A stretch of DNA of 34,955 nucleotides from Actinomycetota bacterium (lineage in GTDB: Bacteria > Actinomycetota > UBA4738 > HRBIN12): assembly GCA_021325015.1 (NCBI GenBank), contig JAJPHY010000088.1:1-34955 (forward strand), given 5' to 3'. Below the pieces are notes generated by a model that saw only the letters and a program-made list of their open reading frames with translations, searched no databases and was not told the origin of the DNA. The translations under genes were made by a program, and so were the position numbers. Of this stretch, positions 1-9,301 are shown piece after piece; positions within the stretch are counted from its first letter, which is position 1, and every line of letters begins with the position of its first letter.

Positions 1-1
1 G

Positions 2-397
2 CCGCCGATCTGGGCCACCCGGGCCCGGCAAGCGGAGGCCGCGGGGCGGGTCAGGCTGAGGCGGGTCAGGCTGAGGCGGGTCGCGCTCTTGGTCGCGGCG
101 GTCGTGGCCGTCGTCGCGATCGCCCTCGTCGGGATCCGCGTGTACGTCGACCGCCAGTGGTACGTCGGGGTGGCGAACGGGCACGTCGCGGTCTACCGGG
201 GCATCCCGGCCGAGATCGCGGGCTTCCAGCTCCATCACGTCGTGGTCGAGACCACCATCCCGGCCTCGCAAGCCGAGGCGCTCGCCCTGTATCGGGACCT
301 CGAGCAGGGCATCACGGCCGACGATCGGGCGGCCGCCGATGCCATCGTCGAGCAGATCCGCCGCGACGTCGCCGCCCGGGGCGGGTCGTCGCCGTGA
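2..397 (+). CDS. pstP: C-terminal part of PstP-like Ser/Thr protein phosphatase (transmembrane helix plus extracytoplasmic tail), 5' truncated by window edge
   Basis: Frame 2 is open from the window start; TM segment followed by 'QWYVGVANGHVAVYRGIPAEIAGFQLHHVVVETT', resembling the PstP extracytoplasmic tail; immediately precedes ftsW/rodA-pbpA-pknB as in other actinobacteria; stop overlaps next start (GTGA). Confidence 0.75.
   Translation, partial: PPIWATRARQAEAAGRVRLRRVRLRRVALLVAAVVAVVAIALVGIRVYVDRQWYVGVANGHVAVYRGIPAEIAGFQLHHVVVETTIPASQAEALALYRDLEQGITADDRAAADAIVEQIRRDVAARGGSSP
46..82 (+). repeat. 15-nt tandem repeat (gcgggtcaggctgag, ~2.5 copies) encoding RVRLR-RVRLR-RVA
   Basis: Read directly: gcgggtcaggctgag | gcgggtcaggctgag | gcgggtc, in frame just before the TM helix. 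Confidence 0.85.
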
Positions 398-1749
398 GTC
401 GCGCGATCCGGACCGAGACGAGGCCGGGGCACGGCACCGCCCTGGCGCTCACCCTGCTCGCGCTCGTGCTCTCGGTGGGCGCGTACACCCTGGTCGGGCT
501 GGGGAAGAAGGGGCACGTCCCCGTCGACCTGGCCCTGTATGGCTCGATCTTCGCCGTGGGCTACCTGGGCGCCCACCTGCTGATCCGCCGACTGGCGCCG
601 CACGCCGATCCCGCGCTGTTCCCCGCGGCGGCGGTGCTCACGGGCCTCGGCTTCTCGATGATCTTCCGGCTCTCCGGCGGCCTGGCCGCCGAGCAGGCGA
701 CCTGGATCGTCGTCGGATTGCTCGCGTTCGCCGGTACGCTCGTCGTCGTCCGGGATCACCGGCAGCTCGACGCCTACACGTACACGATCGGGTTCCTCGG
801 GCTTGCTCTCCTGCTCCTGCCGATCGTCCCGGGGATCGGCCGAACCATCAACGGGGCGCGGCTCTGGGTGCGGATCGGACCGGTCGGGTTCCAGCCGTCG
901 GAGGTCGGGAAGGTGCTCATCGTGGTCTTCCTCGCCTCGTACCTGGCCGCCAAGCGCGAGCTCCTGGCCGTCGCCGCCGGACGCCTCGGCCCGTTGCGGC
1001 TCCCGCCGCTCAAGCACCTCGCGCCCGTCCTCTTTGCCTGGGCCGCCTCCCTCGCCGTCCTGTTCCTCCAGAAGGACCTCGGCGCCTCGCTGCTCTACTT
1101 CGCGATCTTCGTCGTGACGCTCTGGGTGGCGACGGGGCGCGCCGCCTACCTCGTGATCGGGCTCGCGTTGTTCGCGCTCGGGGCATGGATCGGGTACCAG
1201 ATGTTCGCGCACGTGCAGCTCCGAGTCGACATCTGGCTCCACGCCCTCGCCCCGAGCAAGGTGTTCGACCAGGGGTACGGACAGGTCGCGCAGGCGCAGT
1301 TCGGCTTGGCGACCGGCGGCCTGGTGGGTGCCGGGCTCGGACGCGGCTCGCCGTGGCTGATCCCGTTCGCCTCGACCGACTTCATCTTCGCCGCGATCGG
1401 CGAGGAGCTCGGGCTGCTCGGCACGACGGCGGTCCTGCTGTTGTTCGTGGTCTTGGTGGGCAAGGGCCTGAAGACCGCGCTCGAGGCCGCCGACGCGTTC
1501 GGAAAGCTTCTGGCGACCGGCCTGGCCGCGAGCCTCGGGCTCCAGGCGTTCGTGATCGTCGGCGGGGTGACGCGTCTGATCCCGCTGACCGGCGTCACGC
1601 TGCCGTTCGTTTCCTACGGCGGCTCGAGCCTGGTCTCGAACTTCGTGCTGCTCGGCCTGCTCGTGCGGATCTCCTCGGGCCCGGCGCATCGGGCGGGCGA
1701 CGCCCGGATCCGGTCGGGTCTTCGGGCCCAAGCGGCCGAGGGGGGCTGA
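394..1749 (+). CDS. ftsW: FtsW/RodA/SpoVE family SEDS peptidoglycan polymerase
   Basis: Multi-TM protein with 'LWVRIGPVGFQPSEVGKV' and 'GVTLPFVSYGGSSLVSNFVLLGLLVRIS' SEDS signatures; GTG start overlapping the upstream stop; the provided ORF starts earlier at 157. Confidence 0.93.
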   Translation: MSRAIRTETRPGHGTALALTLLALVLSVGAYTLVGLGKKGHVPVDLALYGSIFAVGYLGAHLLIRRLAPHADPALFPAAAVLTGLGFSMIFRLSGGLAAEQATWIVVGLLAFAGTLVVVRDHRQLDAYTYTIGFLGLALLLLPIVPGIGRTINGARLWVRIGPVGFQPSEVGKVLIVVFLASYLAAKRELLAVAAGRLGPLRLPPLKHLAPVLFAWAASLAVLFLQKDLGASLLYFAIFVVTLWVATGRAAYLVIGLALFALGAWIGYQMFAHVQLRVDIWLHALAPSKVFDQGYGQVAQAQFGLATGGLVGAGLGRGSPWLIPFASTDFIFAAIGEELGLLGTTAVLLLFVVLVGKGLKTALEAADAFGKLLATGLAASLGLQAFVIVGGVTRLIPLTGVTLPFVSYGGSSLVSNFVLLGLLVRISSGPAHRAGDARIRSGLRAQAAEGG

Positions 1750-1750
1750 G

Positions 1751-3238
1751 GTGGATCGCCAGATCCGCCGGCTCGGGCTCGCTCTGCTGGTCCTGTTCCT
1801 CCTGCTGTTCGCGCAGGTGAACTACCTGCAGGTCTTCGCCTCGCAGCGCTTGGCCGACAACCCGGCGAACGCGACCCGGCAGCTCATCGCCGAGTACGAG
1901 GTCGACCGGGGCTCGATCCTCGCCGCCGACGGCAGGACCGTCCTGGCTACCAGTCGGCGGAGCCCCGGGGCGCTCCGGTACCAGCGGCGGTACCCGCAGG
2001 GGCCGCTCTACGCCGGCATCACCGGCTACTACTCGGTGATCTACGGTCGCAGCGGACTGGAGCAAGCGTTCAACTCGTACCTGAACGGGAGCGCGCCCGA
2101 GCTGCTGCCGCAGACGCTCGCCGACCAGATCCTCGGCCGCCCCAAGCGCGGGGCGAGCGTCATCACGACGATCGAGCCCGCGCTCCAGAAGGCGGCCGCC
2201 CAGGCTCTGGGCAGCCAGCCGGGCGCGGTCGTGGCGCTCGACCCTCGGACCGGCAACGTCCTCGCGCTCTTCGCGAACCCCACCTACGACCCGAACCTCC
2301 TCGCCTCCCAAGACCCCCGGGAGGTCCGACGGGCGTGGAGTCGGCTCATCAACGACCCGGACAAGCCGCTCCTCTCGCGCGCCTACCAGGAGCTGTACCC
2401 GCCGGGCTCGACGTTCAAGCTCGTGACCGCCGCGGCCGCCCTGCAGAACGGCTACACGCCCGACAGCCTCTGGCCCAACCCGCCCGTACTGCAGCTTCCC
2501 CAGACCACGCACGTGCTCGAGAACTTCGGCGGAGAGCACTGTCTGGGCGGCGCCCCGAAGATCACGACGGCCCAGGCGCTCACGGTCTCCTGCAACGTGG
2601 TGTTCGGCGAGATCGGGCTCGCGCTCGGCGCCGACGCGCTCGCGTCGCAGGCGCGCGCGTTCGGGTTCGCGCCCGACGCCGCGAGCGGGGACGTGCCGTT
2701 CGCGCTGCCCTTTCAGGAGGGCGTGTTTCCCGACCCGTCGTACTTCACCCGGCGCCTCCCGGCCGTCGCGCTGTCGGCGATCGGACAGGACAACGTGGCC
2801 GCCAACCCGCTGCAGATGGCGCTCGTCGCCGCGGCGATCGCGAACGGCGGCGTGGAGATGGCGCCCCGCCTGGTGACCGAGGTTCGGGACCCGAGCGGCC
2901 GGGTGATCCAGCGGTTCCCCCCGCGGGAGTTCGGGATCCCGATCTCGCCGCAGACGGCCGCCGAGCTCACCCGGATGATGGTGAGCGTCGTGCAGAGCGG
3001 TACGGGGACCGCCGCCCAGATCCCCGGCGTGACCGTGGCGGGGAAGACCGGGACCGCCCAGCACGGCGTGGGGCGGCCCCCCCACGCCTGGTTCGTGAGC
3101 TTCGCGCCGGCCGAGAACCCACAGGTGGTCGTGGCGGTCATCGTCCTCGACGGGGGTAGCCTGGGGAGCGACGCCACCGGCGGCCGGGTGGCGGCGCCGA
3201 TCGCGAAGGCGGTCATGGAGGCCGCCCTCGGCGGCTAG
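1751..3238 (+). CDS. pbpA: Penicillin-binding protein PbpA (class B transpeptidase)
   Basis: 'YPPGSTFKLVTAAAAL' (SxxK), 'SCN' and 'KTGTAQH' transpeptidase motifs; 'NPTYDPNLLAS' typical of actinobacterial PbpA; GTG start. Confidence 0.94.
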   Translation: MDRQIRRLGLALLVLFLLLFAQVNYLQVFASQRLADNPANATRQLIAEYEVDRGSILAADGRTVLATSRRSPGALRYQRRYPQGPLYAGITGYYSVIYGRSGLEQAFNSYLNGSAPELLPQTLADQILGRPKRGASVITTIEPALQKAAAQALGSQPGAVVALDPRTGNVLALFANPTYDPNLLASQDPREVRRAWSRLINDPDKPLLSRAYQELYPPGSTFKLVTAAAALQNGYTPDSLWPNPPVLQLPQTTHVLENFGGEHCLGGAPKITTAQALTVSCNVVFGEIGLALGADALASQARAFGFAPDAASGDVPFALPFQEGVFPDPSYFTRRLPAVALSAIGQDNVAANPLQMALVAAAIANGGVEMAPRLVTEVRDPSGRVIQRFPPREFGIPISPQTAAELTRMMVSVVQSGTGTAAQIPGVTVAGKTGTAQHGVGRPPHAWFVSFAPAENPQVVVAVIVLDGGSLGSDATGGRVAAPIAKAVMEAALGG

Positions 3239-3254
3239 GACGGGAGCGAGCCGG

Positions 3255-5012
3255 ATGACCGACGGACAGGACGGGACCACACAGCGGGCGCTCCTCGCCG
3301 GCCGCTACCGGGTGGAGGAGGAGCTCGGTCGGGGCGGCATGGCGAAGGTCTTCCGCGGGACCGACACGGTGCTCGGGCGCCCGGTGGCGATCAAGATCCT
3401 GGCTCCACAGTTCGCCGACGACGCGAACTTCGTCACCCGGTTCCGCCGCGAGGCGCAGGCGGCCGCTCGCCTGAACAACCCCCATGTCGTGGGTGTCTAC
3501 GACACCGGCTCGGACGACGGCGTCCACTACATCGTCATGGAGTACGTGGACGCCAAGACCCTCGCCGACTACCTGGCCGGCGGCGGTCGGATCATGCCCG
3601 AGCGCGCGGTCGAGCTCGCCGAGTCGGTGTGCGAGGCGCTCGCCGTCGCGCACGCGGCCGGGATCGTGCACCGCGACATCAAGCCGGCCAACATCATGGT
3701 CTCGCGCGACGGCCGCGTGAAGGTGACGGACTTCGGGATCGCGCGCCTCACCACCTCCGCCGATACCGTCGCCCAGACGGCGGCGGTGCTCGGCACCGCC
3801 TCGTACCTCTCCCCCGAGCAGGCGCAGGGCCAGCCGGTCGACCGGCGGAGCGACCTGTACTCGCTCGGCGCCGTGATGTACGAGATGGTGACCGGGCGGC
3901 CGCCGTTCACCGGCGAGAGCGCCGTCGCCGTGGCCTCCAAGCACGTGCTCGAGCAGCCCGACCCGCCCTCCACGCTGAACCCCGACGTCTCGCCCGAGCT
4001 CGACGCCGTGATCATGAAGGCGCTCGCCAAGAACCCGGCCAACCGGTACCAGAGCGCGGAGGAGATGCGCGAGGATCTCGAGCGCGTTCGAACCGGCCGG
4101 CCGGTCGAGGCGACCCCGCTCCTCCCCGAGGAGGCGACCACCAAGGTGATCTCCCGCCCGGAGCGGACGGCGGTGCTCCCACGGGCCGAGGCCCCCGGGG
4201 GCAGGGACGGTCGGCGCTGGATCGGGGTCGTCGTGGCGATCCTCATCCTCGCGGTGCTCGGAGGCGGCGCCTACCTGCTCGCGAGCGCCCTCCTCAAGGG
4301 GAACGACAGGCCCGTGCAGGTACGGGTCCCGAACGTCATCGGGTTCACCCAGGGCGCGGCCGAGAGCGCGATCCGGGCGGCCGGCCTCAAGCCGGTCGTG
4401 AGAACGCGGGTCACGTCCAACCCTGCCGACTACGGGAACGTCATCGACCAGATCCCCGCCGGGGACGCCCTCGTGCGCCGGGGCGACACCGTGACGATCA
4501 CGGTCGGAAAGGCGCCCAAGCAGGTGGACGTGCCCGACCTCACCGGGATGACGCAGGACGAGGCCAGGGCGGCGCTCGAGGCCCGCGGGCTGAACCTCGG
4601 CAACGTGACCACGGCGCCGAGCCCGCAGCTCACGGGAACCGTGATCGATCAGAACCCCGCTCCGGGCACGCCTGTGAGCAAGGGGAGCTCCGTCGACATC
4701 GTCCTGTCGGAGGGACCACAACCGATCACGGTCCCGGACGAGGTGTGCCAGAGCCTCGGCCACGCGCAATCGGAGCTCGAGAAGATGGGCTTCACGGTCG
4801 TGATCTCCGACACGCAGGTCCAGTTCAACCCGGACTGTCCCGAGCTCAACCACGTCGCGGCCCAGGAACCGGCTGGGGGGACGCCGGCCCACAAGGGCGA
4901 CACCGTGACGCTGATCCCCACGACGAACGTCTCGCCCACCCCCACTCCGAGCCCCTCGCCGAGCCCCACGCCGAGCCCCTCACCGAGCGACCTGAAGGCC
5001 ACCAAGCCGTGA
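3255..5012 (+). CDS. pknB: PknB-like Ser/Thr protein kinase with TM segment and PASTA domains
   Basis: Hanks motifs 'VAIKIL', 'HRDIKPANIMV', 'DFGIARL'; TM 'WIGVVVAILILAVLGGGAYLLAS'; PASTA-like repeats 'VRVPNVIGFTQ', 'VDVPDLTGMTQ', 'ITVPDEVCQS'; S/T/P-rich C-terminus. Confidence 0.96.
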   Translation: MTDGQDGTTQRALLAGRYRVEEELGRGGMAKVFRGTDTVLGRPVAIKILAPQFADDANFVTRFRREAQAAARLNNPHVVGVYDTGSDDGVHYIVMEYVDAKTLADYLAGGGRIMPERAVELAESVCEALAVAHAAGIVHRDIKPANIMVSRDGRVKVTDFGIARLTTSADTVAQTAAVLGTASYLSPEQAQGQPVDRRSDLYSLGAVMYEMVTGRPPFTGESAVAVASKHVLEQPDPPSTLNPDVSPELDAVIMKALAKNPANRYQSAEEMREDLERVRTGRPVEATPLLPEEATTKVISRPERTAVLPRAEAPGGRDGRRWIGVVVAILILAVLGGGAYLLASALLKGNDRPVQVRVPNVIGFTQGAAESAIRAAGLKPVVRTRVTSNPADYGNVIDQIPAGDALVRRGDTVTITVGKAPKQVDVPDLTGMTQDEARAALEARGLNLGNVTTAPSPQLTGTVIDQNPAPGTPVSKGSSVDIVLSEGPQPITVPDEVCQSLGHAQSELEKMGFTVVISDTQVQFNPDCPELNHVAAQEPAGGTPAHKGDTVTLIPTTNVSPTPTPSPSPSPTPSPSPSDLKATKP

Positions 5013-5014
5013 CC

Positions 5015-6622
5015 ATGTGGTTCGCGACCGAGGAGTGGACGCCCGAGGAGCGGGCGAGGCTCGAACCGTACTTCACGAACCTCGACGGGCCGGTCTTCGC
5101 GCTCGTGAACCTCCCCGAGGTGGTGAAGGGAGCGCTGTTCGCTCGCTACTCACGAACCTCCAAGTCGCTCCGGCGCCTGTTCCTCGACGAGTTCGCAAAG
5201 GACGTCGAGGCGACCGGTGCCCCCTCGCCGGCCCCGGTCGGGCTCGAGCGCGCCGAGCGCCTGTACGACAACGTGTTCTTCGAGTACGGCGACGACTCGG
5301 TCGCGCAGCTCGGGGGCGTGCACCTGGCGTGCGAGCAGGCGTCCCAGCTCCTCGCCAAGGCGATCGAGTGGGGACGCCTCGCCGCCTACCTCGAGCAGTC
5401 GACCCGGTACCTGCGCTACGACGACCGGCCGGGCGGGCGCTGGCGCCTCACCGTTCCACCCGAGATCGAGGGCACGCCGGCCGGGCGCGAGTACCTGGCC
5501 TTCGCGGATCGGACGTTCGCAGCGTACGGGAGGATGTTCCAGCCCGTCTACGACCTGTTCGCCGAGCGCTTCCCGAAGGACCCCGGGGATTCGGACTTCG
5601 TCTACCGATCGACGATCACGGCCAAGACGTGCGACACGCTCCGCGTGTTGCTGCCGGCCGGCACGCGCTCGAACCTCGGCGTGTACGCCGACGGCCAGGC
5701 GTTCGAGGGGATGCTGCTGCGGATGCGCGCGCACCCGCTCGCCGAGGTGCGCGAGTACGCGGACCTCATGCTCGCCGAGCTCCGCAAGGTGATCCCCTCG
5801 TTCCTGAAGCGCGTCGACCTGCCCGACCGGGGCGTCGCCTGGTCGGAGTACCTTCGCGAGACGCGGGAGCGGGTCGGCCGGGTGGCCGCCCGTTGCACGG
5901 CCGGGATCGACCCCGAGCCCCGGGAGGAGGTCACGCTGGTCGACTTCGACCCGGACGGCGAGGAGAAGGTCGTGGCGGCCGCCCTGTACGCCTCGACCGA
6001 CCTGCCCGACGACCAACTGCGCGCGATCGCGCGCTCGATGAGCCAGACCGAACGCGAGGCCGTTCTCACCGCCTACGTCGGCCAGCGGGGCAACCGCCGC
6101 CACAAGCCGGGGCGTGCGTTCGAGCGCACCGCGTACCGGTTCGACGTGCTCTGCGACTTCGGGGCGTTCCGCGACCTCCAGCGCCACCGCCCGCTGACGC
6201 TCGAGTGGCAGACGCTCGGCCCGCGGCATGGGTACGAGACCCCGGAGCAGATCGCCGCGGCGGGGCTCGAGGCGGACTGGCACCGCGTGATGGAGGACTC
6301 GGCCACGGCCTGGGCGCGCCTGGCAGATGAGGCGGGCCGCGACGTCGCGCAGTACGCGATCTCGATGGCCTACCGCATCCGCTTCGTCATGCAGATGAAC
6401 GCCCGGGAGGCGATGCACCTGATCGAGCTTCGGAGCTCGCCGCAGGGTCACCCGACCTACCGACGCATCGCGCACCGGATGCACGAGCTCATCGCCGAGG
6501 AGGCGGGGCACCGGGCCATCGCCGCCGCGATGCGCTTCGTCGACCGCTCCGACGTGGACCTGGAGCGCCTGGAGGCGGAGCGGAGGGCCGCCGCGCGGCG
6601 GGCGACGCGAACCCCCTCCTGA
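5015..6622 (+). CDS. Tandem (two-domain) ThyX-like flavin-dependent thymidylate synthase family protein
   Basis: ~535 aa starting MWFATEEWTPEE; first half 'WGRLAAYLEQSTRY' and second half 'RHRPLTLEWQTLGPRHGY' each align by eye to the ThyX motif RHRxxSxNExSxRY. Confidence 0.75.
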   Translation: MWFATEEWTPEERARLEPYFTNLDGPVFALVNLPEVVKGALFARYSRTSKSLRRLFLDEFAKDVEATGAPSPAPVGLERAERLYDNVFFEYGDDSVAQLGGVHLACEQASQLLAKAIEWGRLAAYLEQSTRYLRYDDRPGGRWRLTVPPEIEGTPAGREYLAFADRTFAAYGRMFQPVYDLFAERFPKDPGDSDFVYRSTITAKTCDTLRVLLPAGTRSNLGVYADGQAFEGMLLRMRAHPLAEVREYADLMLAELRKVIPSFLKRVDLPDRGVAWSEYLRETRERVGRVAARCTAGIDPEPREEVTLVDFDPDGEEKVVAAALYASTDLPDDQLRAIARSMSQTEREAVLTAYVGQRGNRRHKPGRAFERTAYRFDVLCDFGAFRDLQRHRPLTLEWQTLGPRHGYETPEQIAAAGLEADWHRVMEDSATAWARLADEAGRDVAQYAISMAYRIRFVMQMNAREAMHLIELRSSPQGHPTYRRIAHRMHELIAEEAGHRAIAAAMRFVDRSDVDLERLEAERRAAARRATRTPS

Positions 6623-6733
6623 GCGTCCCGCGCCGCCGAACCGACGCCCGCCTGGGACGAGGCGCTCGCCGGTCCCCGCGTTCGCCCCACCGCACCCGGC
6701 CGTCCCCGCCGTGGCGAGGGCCCGGGTTTCGGG

Positions 6734-6739
6734 TACCCT
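6734..6739 (+). promoter_or_regulatory. Putative -10 (GGTACCCT) 9 nt before ATG 6749
   Basis: TAnnnT preceded by GG, no clear SD; same arrangement as six other genes in the window. Confidence 0.4.
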
Positions 6740-6748
6740 TGCTCCTCC

Positions 6749-6907
6749 ATGGACCGCCAGGCGACCTTCCTGCTCGCTCTGGGCCTGCTCGGCGCCGCCG
6801 CGGCGTTCGTGTCCGCGAGCGGCTGGATCCTGTTCGTCCGCGATCGGCGCACCGCACGCTCCGCATCCGTCTCCACGCATCATCGCGAGGTCGTCGAGGA
6901 GCGCTGA
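6749..6907 (+). CDS. Small single-TM membrane protein (52 aa)
   Basis: MDRQATFLLALGLLGAAAAFVSASGWILFVRDRRTARSASVSTHHREVVEER; next candidate start follows immediately at 6908. Confidence 0.5.
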   Translation: MDRQATFLLALGLLGAAAAFVSASGWILFVRDRRTARSASVSTHHREVVEER

Positions 6908-7027
6908 GTGCTCGAGCTCCTCGACCTCCGTTCGCGGAGGGAGCGGCTCGAGCCCCGACACCTCGAGACCTCTCCCCCGTCCGCCGGGACTCCCGGCCTC
7001 CCTCGCACGCCCGAGGTGGCCCGATGA
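6908..7027 (+). other. Possible 39-aa coupled ORF (leader peptide or HisD N-terminal remnant)
   Basis: GTG start directly after the previous stop, in-frame 'MLELLDLRSRRERLEPRHLETSPPSAGTPGLPRTPEVAR', stop overlapping hisC start (ATGA). Confidence 0.3.
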
Positions 7028-8070
7028 ACGCCGTGCCCCGAGCGGAGCTTCGCGACCTCGATCCCTACCAGTCCCCCCAGCCGCCGGTCAGCGTCCGCCT
7101 GAACACGAACGAGTCCCCCCACGCCCCGTCCGATGCTTTCCGGGAGGAGCTGGCGGACGCCGCCCGGCGGGTCGCGCTCAACCGATACCCGGACCGCGAG
7201 GCCGAGGCGCTTCGCGAGGCGCTGGCCCGTCATACCGGGCACCCCGTCGAGGGGATCTGGGCCGCCAACGGCTCCAACGAGGTGATCGAGCAGCTGCTGC
7301 TCGCGCACGGCGGCCCCGGCCGGACCGTCGTCGTGTTCGAGCCGACCTACGCGCTGCACCGCCGCCTGTCCTGGATCGCCCACAGCCCGGTCGACTCGGT
7401 CCCGCTGAGCGAGCCGTGGAGGATCGGATCCGAGCACGTCGAGCGGGCGCTCGCCGCCGACCCCCGCGTCGTGTTCGTCTGCTCGCCCAACAACCCGACC
7501 GGGAACGCGCAGCCGGTCACGGTGGTGCAGCGGCTCGCGAGCGCGAGCGAGGCGCTCGTCGTCGTGGACGAGGCCTACATCGAGTTCGGCGGTGAGAGCG
7601 CGCTCCCCCTGGTCCGCGAGCACCCGAACGTCGTCGTCGTCCGGACGTTCTCCAAGGCCTTCGGCCTGGCCGGCGCGCGCATCGGCTACTGCCTGGCGGC
7701 GCCCGAGGTCGTCGAGGATCTGCGACGGGTTCGCCTGCCCTACCACCTGTCGGCGCTCACCCAGGCGGCCGGGCTGGTCGCGCTCCGCCATGCCGACGAG
7801 GCGGGCGCCATCCTCACGGAGATCCGGGCACAGCGCAACCGCCTCGTGGCGGAGATCCGCGCCATGGGGGCGGAGACCTTCGCCTCCGAGGCCAACTTCG
7901 TCCTGTTCCGGCCGCCCAAGCCCGCGCCGGAGGTCTGGCGCGGGCTGCTCGAACGCGGGGTCCTGGTCCGCGACATGACCGAGGCCGTGCCGGGCTGCCT
8001 CCGCGTCACGGCGGGAACCCGCGCCGAAGTCGATCGCTTCCTGGAGGCCCTGGCGGAGGTGCTGCGATGA
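7024..8070 (+). CDS. hisC: Histidinol-phosphate aminotransferase
   Basis: 'VRLNTNESPHAPSDAF', 'SPNNPTGN', 'VVDEAYIEF', 'TFSKAFGLAGARIGY'; first of the his operon. Confidence 0.95.
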   Translation: MNAVPRAELRDLDPYQSPQPPVSVRLNTNESPHAPSDAFREELADAARRVALNRYPDREAEALREALARHTGHPVEGIWAANGSNEVIEQLLLAHGGPGRTVVVFEPTYALHRRLSWIAHSPVDSVPLSEPWRIGSEHVERALAADPRVVFVCSPNNPTGNAQPVTVVQRLASASEALVVVDEAYIEFGGESALPLVREHPNVVVVRTFSKAFGLAGARIGYCLAAPEVVEDLRRVRLPYHLSALTQAAGLVALRHADEAGAILTEIRAQRNRLVAEIRAMGAETFASEANFVLFRPPKPAPEVWRGLLERGVLVRDMTEAVPGCLRVTAGTRAEVDRFLEALAEVLR

Positions 8071-8699
8071 GACCGGGGGATGCGGCGATGAGACCCGGCA
8101 CGGATGCGTTTGCGGGCCCGCGAGAGGCCACCGTCGAGCGCGCGACCCGCGAGACGCGCGTCCGCGTCGAGCTCCGGCTCGACGGGTCCGGCTCGGCGCG
8201 GGCGGACACCGGCCTTCCGTTTTTCGACCACATGCTGAGCCAGCTCGGCACCCACGCGGGCTTCGACCTGGTGGTCGAGGCAAGGGGGGATCTCGAGGTC
8301 GACGGCCACCACACGGTGGAGGACGTCGGGCTCGCCCTCGGACAGGCGCTCGCGCAAGCGCTCGCGGATCGCGCGGGGATCCGCCGGTTCGCCTCGATCA
8401 CGGTGCCGCTCGACGAGGCGGCCGTCGAGGTCGCGCTCGACCTTTCGGGTCGCCCGTTCGTGCTGCACGAGGTGGAGGTGCCGGCGGAGACGATCGGCAG
8501 CTACGACCCCGGGCTCACCGAGGACTTCGTCCGCGCGTTCGCGACCGCCGGAGGGCTCACCGTGCACGTGCGGCTGCTGCGCGGTCGCTCGCCCCACCAC
8601 GTCGTCGAGGCGGAGTTCAAGGCGCTCGCGGTCGCCCTCGGCCGGGCCGTCGAGCGGACGGGGAGAGCGGGGCCGCCCTCGACCAAGGGGACGCTGTGA
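8067..8699 (+). CDS. hisB: Imidazoleglycerol-phosphate dehydratase
   Basis: 'TGLPFFDHMLSQLGTHAGFDL', 'DGHHTVEDVGLALGQAL', 'SPHHVVEAEFKALA'; ATGA overlap with hisC. Confidence 0.95.
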   Translation: MRPGDAAMRPGTDAFAGPREATVERATRETRVRVELRLDGSGSARADTGLPFFDHMLSQLGTHAGFDLVVEARGDLEVDGHHTVEDVGLALGQALAQALADRAGIRRFASITVPLDEAAVEVALDLSGRPFVLHEVEVPAETIGSYDPGLTEDFVRAFATAGGLTVHVRLLRGRSPHHVVEAEFKALAVALGRAVERTGRAGPPSTKGTL

Positions 8700-9301
8700 G
8701 GGTCGCGGTCCTCGACTACGGCATGGGCAATCTCCGCTCGGTCGCGAGGGCGATCGAGCGCGTCGGGGGGTCGCCCGAGATCTCGAGCGACGCCGACCAG
8801 GTGAGCCGGGCCGACGCGCTCGTCGTTCCCGGGGTGGGGAACTTCGGCGCCTGCGTTCGAAACCTGGAGCGCCGAGGCCTCGCGGAGTGCGTCCGGCGGG
8901 CGGCGGAGGGCGGGCGGCCGGTGCTCGCGATCTGCGTCGGGATGCAGCTCCTGTTCGAGTCCAGCGACGAGGACCGGGCTCCCGGGCTCGGGCTGCTCCC
9001 CGGCACCGTCCGGCGGCTTCCGGCCGAGGTCAAGGTGCCGCACATGGGCTGGAACACCGTGCGCTGGACCGGACGGCACCCGCTGGTCGAGGGCATCCCG
9101 AGCGGAACCCGCTTCTACTTCGTCCACTCCTATGCCCCCGACGTCTCGGCCGCCCTCACCGTGGGCGTGACCGAGCACGGACGCCCCTTCTCCGCCGCGG
9201 TGGCTCACGGGTCGGTCTTCGGAACGCAGTTCCATCCGGAGAAGTCCGGGGATGCCGGCCTGGTGATCTACGAGCGGTTCGTGAGGGAGGCGGCGGCGTG
9301 A
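8696..9301 (+). CDS. hisH: Imidazole glycerol phosphate synthase, glutaminase subunit
   Basis: 'VLDYGMGNLRSVARAIERVG', 'AICVGMQLLFESS', 'GTQFHPEKSGDAG'; GTG start overlapping hisB stop. Confidence 0.95.
   Translation: MRVAVLDYGMGNLRSVARAIERVGGSPEISSDADQVSRADALVVPGVGNFGACVRNLERRGLAECVRRAAEGGRPVLAICVGMQLLFESSDEDRAPGLGLLPGTVRRLPAEVKVPHMGWNTVRWTGRHPLVEGIPSGTRFYFVHSYAPDVSAALTVGVTEHGRPFSAAVAHGSVFGTQFHPEKSGDAGLVIYERFVREAAA

Noticed and set aside
1595-4892. Long minus-strand ORFs of 561 and 559 aa antisense to pbpA and pknB
   Set aside because: Composition typical of shadow ORFs; pbpA and pknB motifs are unambiguous on the plus strand.
4930-4995. Repeated 'ccgagcccctcgccgagcccc' sequence
   Set aside because: In-frame S/T/P-rich tail of PknB after the PASTA domains; ordinary low complexity rather than a separate element.
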